Translations under genes and position numbers: made by a program
The notes under the pieces: generated by a model
The model's database searches: none
What the model was told of the DNA's origin: nothing
What the model saw: the letters and a program-made list of their open reading frames with translations, nothing else
In this document: positions 27,254-35,075 of the stretch, in pieces
Layout of the letters: each line of letters opens with the position of its first letter
How positions within the stretch are numbered: the first letter of the stretch is position 1
DNA from: PALSA-610 sp038213435
Lineage (GTDB): Bacteria; Actinomycetota; Acidimicrobiia; IMCC26256; PALSA-610
DNA: 64,000 nt
Assembly: GCA_038213435.1 (NCBI GenBank)
Contig: JBBQTI010000017.1
Location: 1 to 64,000 of the forward strand
Direction of reading: 5' to 3'

Positions 27254-27433
27254 GTGTCCGCCCGCGTGTGCGAGAACTGCGGGATCCTCGACGATGAGCT
27301 CGTGCTCGTCCGGCGTGTCTACGTGGTGCCGCCGTCGTGGGACACGCCCGGGTCGCAGACGGTCATGGCCGAGCCCGAGCTGTGGTGCATCTCGTGCATC
27401 TCGCAATATCCGTGCGAGATCGTCGACGACTGA
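27254..27433 (+). CDS. Small Cys-rich (possible zinc-ribbon) protein, unknown
   Basis: 59 residues starting at GTG: VSARVCENCGILDDELVLVRRVYVVPP, then a spacer and WCISCISQYPCEIVDD. CxxC at 6-9 and a second CxxC plus a further Cys near the C-terminus could bind zinc or iron. Codon use and the pattern of conserved-looking Leu/Val strands suggest a real gene. No family recognised. Lies between panB (divergent) and the DUF5318 gene (convergent). Confidence 0.55.
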   Translation: MSARVCENCGILDDELVLVRRVYVVPPSWDTPGSQTVMAEPELWCISCISQYPCEIVDD

Positions 27434-27460
27434 TCCGGCGAACGAACCGGCGACCCGACC

Positions 27461-27826
27461 TCAGCTCGCGTGCAGGCGCCCGTGCAGCGACTGCCGGCGC
27501 AGGTGGTTCCACCGGCACTCGACGCAGACCTCGACGTCGTAGCACGCGAATTCGTCGCACGACGCGCCCAGCTTGCGCAGCTCCGCCTGATTGCTGATCG
27601 CCCGACCGTTGGCCTGCTTCAGCTTCTCGCCGTAGACGTACGAGACGAGGCGCAGGTTCGTCGCGCCGCACACCGGGCATTCGTCGTCGATGTCGGTGCC
27701 GATGAACTGCGCGGCTCGGATCAGCTCCGGATGGGCGTCGCACACGTCGAGGCGGGTGAGCGTCCCCTGCCGGAAATCGCGCAGAACCGCACGGCGGGCC
27801 AGCGCGTAGTCGGTGACGCTCGACAT
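27461..27826 (-). CDS. DUF5318 family protein
   Basis: 121 residues from ATG 27826. DYALARRAVLRDFRQGTLTRLDVCDAHPELIRAAQF at the start and CPVCGATNLRLVSYVYGEKLKQANGRA then CYDVEVCVECRWNHLRRQ show the two CxxC pairs expected for a zinc-ribbon-like fold. It matches the mycobacterial DUF5318 proteins located near PadR and ino1. Function unknown. Divergent from padR with the PadR operator between. Confidence 0.88.
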   Translation of the reverse strand: MSSVTDYALARRAVLRDFRQGTLTRLDVCDAHPELIRAAQFIGTDIDDECPVCGATNLRLVSYVYGEKLKQANGRAISNQAELRKLGASCDEFACYDVEVCVECRWNHLRRQSLHGRLHAS

Positions 27827-27967
27827 CGCCGCAAAGTGTAGGTGCGCGTCCGCGCGGATCGAACCGCAAAGTGCGTGCCCGGGGACGACCTGAATGCATC
27901 GGCCCCGCATCGATCCGGAACTGTTCCGCAACCTCGGTCGTCGTCCCCGGCCGGGTGTGGCGGGTAC

Positions 27968-27997
27968 TTGCATCGATATATCGATTCGATATATCGT
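27968..27997 (+). promoter_or_regulatory. padR-ino1 promoter with overlapping 23-bp operator
   Basis: -35 TTGCAT (27968-27973) and -10 TATCGT (27992-27997) are 18 bp apart and the start codon follows 6 nt later. Between them two copies of the palindrome CGATATATCG (27974-27983 and 27987-27996), separated by ATT, form one dyad that covers the spacer and part of the -10 box. This is typical for a PadR-type autorepressor site; the binding protein is inferred to be the gene product. Confidence 0.72.
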
Positions 27998-28003
27998 GTG
28001 TCT

Positions 28004-28624
28004 ATGTTGGAACTCGCGGTCCTGGGGTTGCTCGCGGAGCAGCCGCGTCACGGCTACGACCTGAAGAAGCGCCTGTCGGAGACGCTGGGGCCGCTCTGGG
28101 GCATCTCGTTCGGATCGCTGTACCCGGCGCTGCGGCGGCTCGAGCGGGCGGGGGCGATCGAAGCCGTCGACGAGAGCGCGACCGCCCCGACGCCTACCGG
28201 TACCCACGTGCCCACGGGCTCCCTCAAGGGTGATCTGGCCGCGGCCCGCATGCGGCTACGGGCGCGTCCGAGCCGCCGTACCCGCCGGGCGTACGGCATC
28301 ACCGATCGTGGGCGGGCGATGTTCGCCGAGCTGCTCACCGACGAGAGCGACGACGACGAGCGGGAATTCGCAGTGAAGCTCTTGTTCTGCGGCCGCCTCG
28401 ATCCGGTGGCACGCCTGGCATTCCTCGAACGACGCCGCGCGCAGTTGACGCAACGGTTGGTCGCCGACCGCAAGCCCGCGAACCGCACCATCGACCGCTA
28501 CACCCGGTCGCTCCTCGAGCACCGGACCCGGTCCACCCAACACGATCTCGAGTGGATCGCCGATCTGATCGCGCAAGAGCGCGCGGAGCAGATCGGCGAC
28601 CGAACCGAAGGAGCAAGCGCATGA
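28004..28624 (+). CDS. PadR family transcriptional regulator
   Basis: 206 residues from ATG 28004, 6 nt after a -10 box (leaderless). Winged-helix MLELAVLGLLAEQPRHGYDLKKRL with recognition region GSLYPALRRLERAGAI; between about 60 and 95 an insertion of low-complexity residues sits in the wing. The C-terminus is a long coiled coil (dimer arm) rather than the short one of PadR-s1 proteins. Overlaps ino1 by 4 nt (ATGA), so it should control inositol synthesis in cis and probably itself through the palindrome in its promoter. Effector unknown. Confidence 0.9.
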   Translation: MLELAVLGLLAEQPRHGYDLKKRLSETLGPLWGISFGSLYPALRRLERAGAIEAVDESATAPTPTGTHVPTGSLKGDLAAARMRLRARPSRRTRRAYGITDRGRAMFAELLTDESDDDEREFAVKLLFCGRLDPVARLAFLERRRAQLTQRLVADRKPANRTIDRYTRSLLEHRTRSTQHDLEWIADLIAQERAEQIGDRTEGASA

Positions 28625-29712
28625 CCCCCCGCAAGATCTCGCAGAAGACTGTGCGCGTTGCCATCGCCGGAGTCGGCAACTGCGCGAGCAGCCTGGTACA
28701 GGGCGTCCAGTTCTACCGCGACGCCGACCCGGCCGAGCGTGTCCCCGGCCTGATGCACGTCGAGCTCGCCGGCTATCACGTCGGCGACATCGAGTTCGTC
28801 GCCGCATTCGACGTCGACGGCGACAAGGTCGGGATCGACCTCGGCAAGGCGATCTTCACGAGCATCAACAACACGATCAAGTTCGCCGAGGTGCCCGATC
28901 TCGGTGTGATCGTCCAGCGCGCGCCGACGTTCGACGGGCTCGGCAAGTACTACCGCGAGGTCGTAGAGGAATCGCCCGCGGAGCCGGTCGACATCGCCCA
29001 GGCACTCCGCGACGCGCGCGCCGACGTCCTGGTTTCGTACCTCCCGGTCGGCTCGGAAGACGCGCAGAAGCACTACGCCCAGGCCGCGCTCGACGCGGGC
29101 GTCGCGTTCGTCAATGCGATACCGGTGTTCATTGCGAGCAATCCCGAGTGGGCGAAGAAGTTCGAGGACGCCGGCCTGCCGATCATCGGCGACGACATCA
29201 AGAGCCAGGTCGGCGCCACCATCACGCACCGCCTGCTCGCCCGGCTGTTCGAAGACCGCGGCCTGGCGATCGACAACACCTACCAGCTGAACTTCGGCGG
29301 CAACATGGACTTCAAGAACATGCTCGAGCGCGAGCGGCTGTTGTCGAAGAAGATCAGCAAGACGCAGTCGGTCACGAGTCAGATCGACCAGGGCATCAGC
29401 ACCGATCACGTGCACATCGGCCCGTCCGATCACGTGCCGTGGCTCAACGACCGGAAATGGGCGTACATCCGCCTCGAGGGCCGCAACTTCGGCGACGTGC
29501 CCCTCAGCGTCGAGCTCAAGCTCGAGGTCTGGGACTCGCCGAACTCGGCCGGGGTGATCATCGACGCGGTGCGGTGCGCGAAGGTCGCTCTCGACCGCGG
29601 CATCGGCGGCCCGCTGCTCGGCCCGTCGGCGTACTTCATGAAGTCGCCACCCGTGCAGTACCACGACGACGAAGCGCACCGCATGGTCGAGGAGTTCGCT
29701 TCGGGCGCGTAG
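28621..29712 (+). CDS. ino1: Myo-inositol-1-phosphate synthase
   Basis: Converts glucose 6-phosphate to inositol 1-phosphate with NAD, feeding phosphatidylinositol lipids and mycothiol in actinobacteria. 363 residues, the bacterial/archaeal length. Rossmann start VRVAIAGVGNCASSLVQG, and conserved GDDIKSQVGATITHR, LNFGGNMDFKNM and SKKISKTQSV blocks. Start ATG overlaps padR stop. DUF5318-PadR-ino1 is the same arrangement as in mycobacteria. Confidence 0.96.
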   Translation: MTPRKISQKTVRVAIAGVGNCASSLVQGVQFYRDADPAERVPGLMHVELAGYHVGDIEFVAAFDVDGDKVGIDLGKAIFTSINNTIKFAEVPDLGVIVQRAPTFDGLGKYYREVVEESPAEPVDIAQALRDARADVLVSYLPVGSEDAQKHYAQAALDAGVAFVNAIPVFIASNPEWAKKFEDAGLPIIGDDIKSQVGATITHRLLARLFEDRGLAIDNTYQLNFGGNMDFKNMLERERLLSKKISKTQSVTSQIDQGISTDHVHIGPSDHVPWLNDRKWAYIRLEGRNFGDVPLSVELKLEVWDSPNSAGVIIDAVRCAKVALDRGIGGPLLGPSAYFMKSPPVQYHDDEAHRMVEEFASGA

Positions 29713-29794
29713 ACCGCTCGGCGGGCAAGAATGCGGCCATGACGAATCGCGACGCGCGCCCCGAGATCACGTTCGAGCAGAAGGCCGTTGCCTC

Positions 29795-30526
29795 GTGAAC
29801 ACCGAGGTGTGGGATCGGATCGCCGCGCGGGACCGGACCGTCGACGTCGACGTGATCCCCGACGCGGTCGTGTACGCGCCCGGCGGGCCCACCGAGGCCG
29901 ACCTGCGCCTGTTCGGCGATGTCGCCGACAAGCGCGTTCTCGATCTCGGAACCGGCGCCGGTGCGAACGCGATCGCGCTCGCCCGCCAGGGCGCGCACGT
30001 GATCGCGGTCGACCGATCGGTCGCCCAACTGGCGCGCGCCCGCAAGCTCGCCGCCGCGACCGAGGTACGGGTCGAGTGGCACGAGTGCGACGTCGCCGAC
30101 CTCGCCTTCCTGCGCGCCGACTCCATCGACCTCGCCTTGGCGACGGGTGTCATGGGAGAGGTCGAGGACATCGACCGCGTCCTGCGCCAGGTGCACCGCG
30201 TACTCCGGCCCGGCGCGGCCTTCGTGTTCTCCCACGACCACCCGATGGCGCTCGCGGTCGGGCGGGAAGGCGAGGCGCCGGGTGCGCTGCCGCTGGGCGC
30301 GCTCGAGGTCCGGCGCTCGTACTTCGACAACCAGCCGGTCGACGTGACCCACGACGGCGAGCGCATCCAGATCTGGGCCCGCACGATGGCCCAGGTCTTC
30401 GCCTCGCTCCACCGCGCCGGCTACCGCGTCGAGCTGCTGCTCGAACCCGAGCCGGGGGGCTCCCGCGATCCCGGGCCGGAACTCCCGCGCGTCGTCATAT
30501 GGCGCGCGCGCAAAGAAGGCGTCTAG
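29795..30526 (+). CDS. Class I SAM-dependent methyltransferase
   Basis: 243 residues. KRVLDLGTGAGANAIALA (about 45-62) is motif I, AVDRS motif II, and ATGVMGEVEDIDRVLRQVHRVLRPGAAFVFS motif IV/post-IV. Substrate not readable. Start GTG 29795; a 19-codon frame ends over it (29739-29798), so translation may be coupled. Stop overlaps the 3' end of cca by 4 bp on the opposite strand. Confidence 0.85.
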   Translation: MNTEVWDRIAARDRTVDVDVIPDAVVYAPGGPTEADLRLFGDVADKRVLDLGTGAGANAIALARQGAHVIAVDRSVAQLARARKLAAATEVRVEWHECDVADLAFLRADSIDLALATGVMGEVEDIDRVLRQVHRVLRPGAAFVFSHDHPMALAVGREGEAPGALPLGALEVRRSYFDNQPVDVTHDGERIQIWARTMAQVFASLHRAGYRVELLLEPEPGGSRDPGPELPRVVIWRARKEGV

Positions 30527-31980
30527 GCCTCTCGCGAGCCCGGAGCTTCGGCGCGGCCCGCCTCGGACGGCTCGAGACCGCGTTGGCGCGCCCACGCGGT
30601 GAGCCGGGCGGAACCCTCGTCGTCGGTCATGGGGCCTTCCTCGAGACGGAGCTCGAGAAGGAAGTCGAGTGCCTCTCCGACGACCGGGCCCGGCGGGACG
30701 CCGAGGAACCGCATCACCTGGTTACCGTCGAGCGCGGGCCGGATCTTCGCGAGCTCTTCGCGTTCACGCAGCTCGGCGATGCGCGCGACGAGCTCGTCCA
30801 TGCGCCGCCCGAGTGCCTCGGCCTTGCGGGCGTCGCGCGTCGTGCAGTCGCAACGGGTGAGCTCGTTCAAGTCGTCGAGCAACGGGCCGGCGTCGCGTAC
30901 GTAGCGACGGACGGCGCTGTCGGTCCAGCCCATGCGATAGGTGTGGAAGCGCAGGTGCAGCTCGACGAGCCGGGTGACGTCGTTGACGAGATCGTTCGGG
31001 TAGCGCAGCCCGAGCATCCGTTCGCGAGCCATCCGCGCGCCGACGACCTCGTGATGATGAAACGTCACGCCCTGCGGGCCGTAGCCGCGTGTGCGCGGCT
31101 TGCCTACGTCGTGCAACAGCGCGGCAAGCCGGATCCGCAGTCTCGGCGACGTCTTCGCGACGACCGCGATCGTGTGCGCGAGCACATCCTTGTGCCGGTG
31201 GATCGGGTCCTGCTCGAGCCTCATCGCGTTCAGCTCCGGCAGGAACTCGTCCGCCAGTCCCGTCCTCGCGCTCAACCACAGTCCGGACGAGGGATCGCCG
31301 GCGCCGAGCAGCTTCGAGAGCTCGTCACGCACACGCTCGGCGCTCACGATCTTCAGCCGCTCGTGCATCTGCTCGATCGCGCGGACGAGCTTGACGTCGG
31401 GCTCGACGCCCAACGTCGCGGCGAACCGCGCGGCTCGCAACATCCGCAACGGGTCGTCCTCGAACGAGACCTCGGGCGCGAGCGGCGTCCGCAGCCGACG
31501 CGCGGCGAGATCGGAAAGACCATCGAAGGGATCGATGATCCGGTGACCAGCGCCGGTGACGTCGTCGAGCGCGATCGCCATCGCGTTTATCGTGAAGTCG
31601 CGCCGCGAGAGGTCGGCCTCGACGTCGTCGGAGTACGTCACCTCCGGCTTTCGGCTCTCCGGGCGGTACACATCCGCCCGGAAGGTCGTGATCTCGAAGC
31701 GCTCGCCGCCCTTTTCGCAACCGACGGTGCCGAAGCGCTGACCTTGCAGCCAGACGGCGTCGGCCCAGGGACGCACCACGGATTCGATGGTTTCGGGACG
31801 CGCGTCGGTGGCGATGTCGACGTCGACGATGTCGCGATCGAGCATCGCGTCGCGCACGCTGCCGCCGACGAGATATGTCCGGTGGCCGGCGGCTCTCAGG
31901 CGCGCCGCGAGTTGCTGCGTCGGTGAATCCGACACGAAGAACCGCTCGAGACGGGGAGGAACCGCGGCCACAGCCGCCAT
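30523..31980 (-). CDS. cca: CCA tRNA nucleotidyltransferase (class II, HD domain)
   Basis: Adds or repairs the 3' CCA of tRNAs; needed here because neither tRNA in the window encodes CCA. 485 residues: GGSVRDAMLDRD at 39-50, catalytic Asp53 and Asp55 (DVD), NAMAI, EDDPLRMLRAARFAATLG, and an HD domain (LLHDVGKPRT). An actinobacterial pcnA-like form with extended C-terminus. As in Mycobacterium it lies upstream of murJ, though here several genes intervene. No second nucleotidyltransferase (poly(A) polymerase) is present. Confidence 0.94.
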   Translation of the reverse strand: MAAVAAVPPRLERFFVSDSPTQQLAARLRAAGHRTYLVGGSVRDAMLDRDIVDVDIATDARPETIESVVRPWADAVWLQGQRFGTVGCEKGGERFEITTFRADVYRPESRKPEVTYSDDVEADLSRRDFTINAMAIALDDVTGAGHRIIDPFDGLSDLAARRLRTPLAPEVSFEDDPLRMLRAARFAATLGVEPDVKLVRAIEQMHERLKIVSAERVRDELSKLLGAGDPSSGLWLSARTGLADEFLPELNAMRLEQDPIHRHKDVLAHTIAVVAKTSPRLRIRLAALLHDVGKPRTRGYGPQGVTFHHHEVVGARMARERMLGLRYPNDLVNDVTRLVELHLRFHTYRMGWTDSAVRRYVRDAGPLLDDLNELTRCDCTTRDARKAEALGRRMDELVARIAELREREELAKIRPALDGNQVMRFLGVPPGPVVGEALDFLLELRLEEGPMTDDEGSARLTAWARQRGLEPSEAGRAEAPGSREA

Positions 31981-32000
31981 TGTGGCGCAGCGCGCCGAAA

Positions 32001-33101
32001 TTACTGGCCTGCAGCGACCTCTTCGGCCGCGACCTCCATCGTGTACTGCTCGATCATCAGGCGCAGGTCGTGGGGGGTGGTCGAGGCGGCGATCGCCTCC
32101 CGCAGGTCGATGGTCCCCTGCTTGTACAGGCCGAGCAGGCTCTGGTCGAACGTCTGCATGCCGTAGTACTCGCCCTCGGCGATGATGCTCTCGATCTCGT
32201 GCGTCTCGTCGGGGTTCACGATCTTGTCGAATATGCGGCCCGTCGACACCAGCACCTCGACTGCCGGTGCGCGGCCGCCGGCTCGCTTCTCCACGAGGCG
32301 CTGGCTCACGATGCCGCGCAGGGAGCCTGCGAGCGACATACGCACCTGCCGCTGCTCGTGCGGCGCGAAGAAGTCGATGATCCGGTTGATCGAATCGGTC
32401 GCGCTGATGGTGTGCAACGTCGAGAACACGAGGTGGCCCGTCTCGGCCGCGGTGAGCGCGGTCTTGACCGTCTCGACATCGCGGACCTCACCCACGAGGA
32501 TGACGTCCGGGTCCTGACGGAGCACGCGCTTCAGCGCGGAGTGGAAGTCGGCCGTGTCGGTCCCGACCTCGCGCTGGTTGACGATCGAGCTCTTGTCGGC
32601 GTGGAGGATCTCGATCGGGTCCTCGATCGTCACGATGTGCCGGTTGTAGTTGTCGTTGATGAAGTCGATCATCGAGCCGAGTGTCGTCGTCTTGCCGGAG
32701 CCCGTAGGTCCGGTGACGAGGACGAGGCCGCGTTGGTGATCCGTGAGCTTGCGAACGACGGGCGGCAACCCGAGCGCCTCGAACGTCGGGATGTCGCTTT
32801 GGACGCGCCGCAACACGAGGCCGACCGAGCCGCGCTGGCGCATCACGTTGACGCGGAAGCGACCGAGGCCCGATACGGAGTACGCGAAGTCGGCCTCGGA
32901 ACTGGCGATGAACTCCTCGGCCCGCTGCTTCGGCATGATCGCGAACGCAATCCGCTCGGTCTCCACCGGCGACACCGCGGCGAGATCGGTCCGATCGAGC
33001 CGGCCGTCGACGCGAATGAACGGCGGCGAACCGACCTTGATGTGTACGTCCGAAGCTCCCCGCTCTACGGCGTGGCGAAGCAGCTGATCGAGGTCCAACA
33101 C
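32001..33101 (-). CDS. pilT: Type IV pilus retraction ATPase PilT
   Basis: 366 residues from GTG 33101, chosen because AAAGGAG precedes it by 10 nt. PAS-like N-terminal domain (LLRHAVERGASDVHIKVG), Walker A GPTGSGKTT at 131-139, His box and Walker B (QDPDVILVGEVRD), and C-terminal domain ending in a helix. AIRAGE-type motif is not obvious by eye. PilT powers retraction of type IV pili or flp-type pili; no pilin, PilB or PilC gene is in the window, so partners must be elsewhere. Transcribed toward cca. Confidence 0.93.
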   Translation of the reverse strand: MLDLDQLLRHAVERGASDVHIKVGSPPFIRVDGRLDRTDLAAVSPVETERIAFAIMPKQRAEEFIASSEADFAYSVSGLGRFRVNVMRQRGSVGLVLRRVQSDIPTFEALGLPPVVRKLTDHQRGLVLVTGPTGSGKTTTLGSMIDFINDNYNRHIVTIEDPIEILHADKSSIVNQREVGTDTADFHSALKRVLRQDPDVILVGEVRDVETVKTALTAAETGHLVFSTLHTISATDSINRIIDFFAPHEQRQVRMSLAGSLRGIVSQRLVEKRAGGRAPAVEVLVSTGRIFDKIVNPDETHEIESIIAEGEYYGMQTFDQSLLGLYKQGTIDLREAIAASTTPHDLRLMIEQYTMEVAAEEVAAGQ

Positions 33102-33288
33102 TGGCGTGACACTCCTTTCGGGCCGTGGATTCCGCCTCCCTTGCGGCGTGCGGCATCGCGGCCTCGGCCTTCCCGTTCTCGATCGGCACGAGATGGCCGC
33201 CTCTGGAGGACAGCCGACGGAGAAATGCGGCACGTCGGAGAAAATGTCCGGCGTCATGCTGCGTTCAGGCGGACGCTCGACCCGACGA

Positions 33289-34305
33289 TCAGCTCGACGC
33301 GAACGGCTCGCCGGCGTGGAGATCACGCGCCGCGTCCACAACGCGCCGGCCGGGGCCGTTCGCCGTCGTGGGCTCGAGCCGCTTCGGCCGGCCCAGGAGG
33401 GTGGAGACGGTCGCGGCCGTCGAGACCCGCAGCGCATCGAGGTCGTACCCGCCCTCGAGAAACAGCACGAGCCGGCGGGGCGGCGCGAGCGCCATGATCC
33501 GGGCCGTGAGATCGACGTAGTCGCCGGCCGAGAGCCCGAGGCCGGTCAGCGGATCGGCCCGGTGCGCGTCGTACCCGGCCGACACGAGCACCCAGGTCGG
33601 CGCGAAGCGCTCGGCGAGCGGCTCGACGATGTTGTCGATCGCATCGAGATACACGTCGCCCGTGGCGCCCGCCGGAAGAGGGAAGTTCACCGTCGTACCG
33701 GCGCCCGCGCCGGCACCGGCCTCGGTGAGGCGACCCGTGCCGGGATACAACGGCCACTCGTGCATCGACACGTACATGACGGAGCCGTCGGCGTAGAAGA
33801 TGTCCTGGGTGCCGTTGCCGTGGTGCGCGTCCCAATCGACGATGAGCACACGCTCGCCGCGCGCGCGCAACGCGGCGGCGGTCACGGCCACGTTGTTCAA
33901 CAGACAAAAGCCCATCGCGCGCTCCGCGACCGCGTGATGCCCGGGCGGTCGTACCGCACAGAACGCGAAGTCGCCGTCGCCGCGTTCGAGCGCGTCCGAC
34001 GCCTCGAGGCCGCTGCCGGCCGCGAGGAGCGCGGCATCCCACGACGCAGCCGACGCCCCCGTGTCCGCGTCCAGGTGCCCGCCACCCTCCAGACAGAATC
34101 GCTCGAGGTAATCGAGATACGCGGCGGTGTGCACGCGCTCGAGCTCGGCCCGGGTCGCCCGCCGCGGCGCGAGCCGGCGCCGGGCATCGGGGGTCGAGCC
34201 GGCGTCGAGCCCGGCGAGCACCGCCCGCACGCGGGCCGGGCGCTCCGGATGGCTGCGGCCGGCGTCGTGATCCTCGAAGCGGGCGTCGGTCGCGACCAGG
34301 AGCAC
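33289..34305 (-). CDS. Histone-deacetylase-superfamily hydrolase (acetoin-utilisation/acetylpolyamine amidohydrolase type)
   Basis: 338 residues. HPERPARVRAVLAGLD, PPGHHAVAERAMGFCLLNNVAV, DWDAHHGNGTQDIFY (zinc ligands Asp and His) and SAGYDAHRADPLTG are diagnostic. The GHHA pair and the Asp-x-His-x motif are intact, so it should be a working zinc deacetylase. Substrates could be acetylated lysines, polyamines or acetoin; not decidable. GTG start is 6 nt after a TAGCCT -10-like box (leaderless). Divergent from the GNAT gene, 68 bp apart, which pairs an acetyl-transferring with an acetyl-removing enzyme. Confidence 0.93.
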   Translation of the reverse strand: MLLVATDARFEDHDAGRSHPERPARVRAVLAGLDAGSTPDARRRLAPRRATRAELERVHTAAYLDYLERFCLEGGGHLDADTGASAASWDAALLAAGSGLEASDALERGDGDFAFCAVRPPGHHAVAERAMGFCLLNNVAVTAAALRARGERVLIVDWDAHHGNGTQDIFYADGSVMYVSMHEWPLYPGTGRLTEAGAGAGAGTTVNFPLPAGATGDVYLDAIDNIVEPLAERFAPTWVLVSAGYDAHRADPLTGLGLSAGDYVDLTARIMALAPPRRLVLFLEGGYDLDALRVSTAATVSTLLGRPKRLEPTTANGPGRRVVDAARDLHAGEPFASS

Positions 34306-34373
34306 GCGTCGAGGCTACTGAACCGTCGCGATGGCCGGCCCGGCGCCCGCTCTCGTCGCTACGCTCGCCGCCG

Positions 34374-35075
34374 GTGAAGGCGCACCGGGCGCAGTCGTAC
34401 CGATTTCGTGGGGGCGTCGCCCGGGTCGCGGCGTGGCACGGCCGGACGGACGTCGCATCGATGGCGTTGCACGGCCCCGACGCGCCATCGCCCCGCGCGC
34501 TGCGCCGGCTGCTCGAGCGATTGCGGGAAGCGGGCTACCGCGAGGTCGTCACGAACGCCCTCGGGCCGGACACGAGCCTGCCCCTGGTCGACGTCGGCTT
34601 CGCGGTGAAAGGTCGCTTGCACCTTCTCGCCCACGACCTCGCGAGCGTCCCTTCGCAGAGCGGACGAACCCGGCGGGCGACTCGAGCTGATCGCGACGCG
34701 CTCCTCGCGGCGGACGCCGCCGCGTTCGACGAGTTCTGGCGTTTCGACGCACTCGGCCTGCGGGAAGCGATACGAGCGACTCGGCGCCCGCACCTGCGCG
34801 TGGCTCCCGCGCCGCACGACCCTCGCGGATACGGGCTGTTCGGTCGCGCCGGGAGCGCCGGCTACGTCCAACGGCTGGCGGTCGCACCGGAGTACCAACG
34901 GCGCGGCCTCGGGCAGGTTTTGCTGACCGACGGTTTGCGGCGGCTTCGATCGCACGGCGCAAAGCGTGTGTACGTCAACACGCAAGAGGACAACGATCGA
35001 GCGCTCGCGCTGTACCTACGTGCCGGGTTCCGGCGACTGCCCGTGGGCCTCCACGTTTTGGGTCGCGAACTGTGA
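34374..35075 (+). CDS. GNAT family N-acetyltransferase
   Basis: 233 residues. The acetyl-CoA-binding loop QRLAVAPEYQRRGLGQVLL (about 163-181) is canonical, with VYVNTQEDNDRALALYLRAGFRR as the closing motif. N-terminal 90 residues are less typical of a single GNAT domain and could be a second, degenerate one. Start GTG 8 nt after TACGCT (leaderless). Stop overlaps the DUF6049 start (GTGA). It occupies the place of mutT4 in Mycobacterium. Confidence 0.88.
   Translation: MKAHRAQSYRFRGGVARVAAWHGRTDVASMALHGPDAPSPRALRRLLERLREAGYREVVTNALGPDTSLPLVDVGFAVKGRLHLLAHDLASVPSQSGRTRRATRADRDALLAADAAAFDEFWRFDALGLREAIRATRRPHLRVAPAPHDPRGYGLFGRAGSAGYVQRLAVAPEYQRRGLGQVLLTDGLRRLRSHGAKRVYVNTQEDNDRALALYLRAGFRRLPVGLHVLGREL

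Noticed and set aside
29739..29798. 19-codon frame ending over the methyltransferase start
   Set aside because: Could be a coupling leader peptide, but no ribosome-binding site or conserved content; too short to support.
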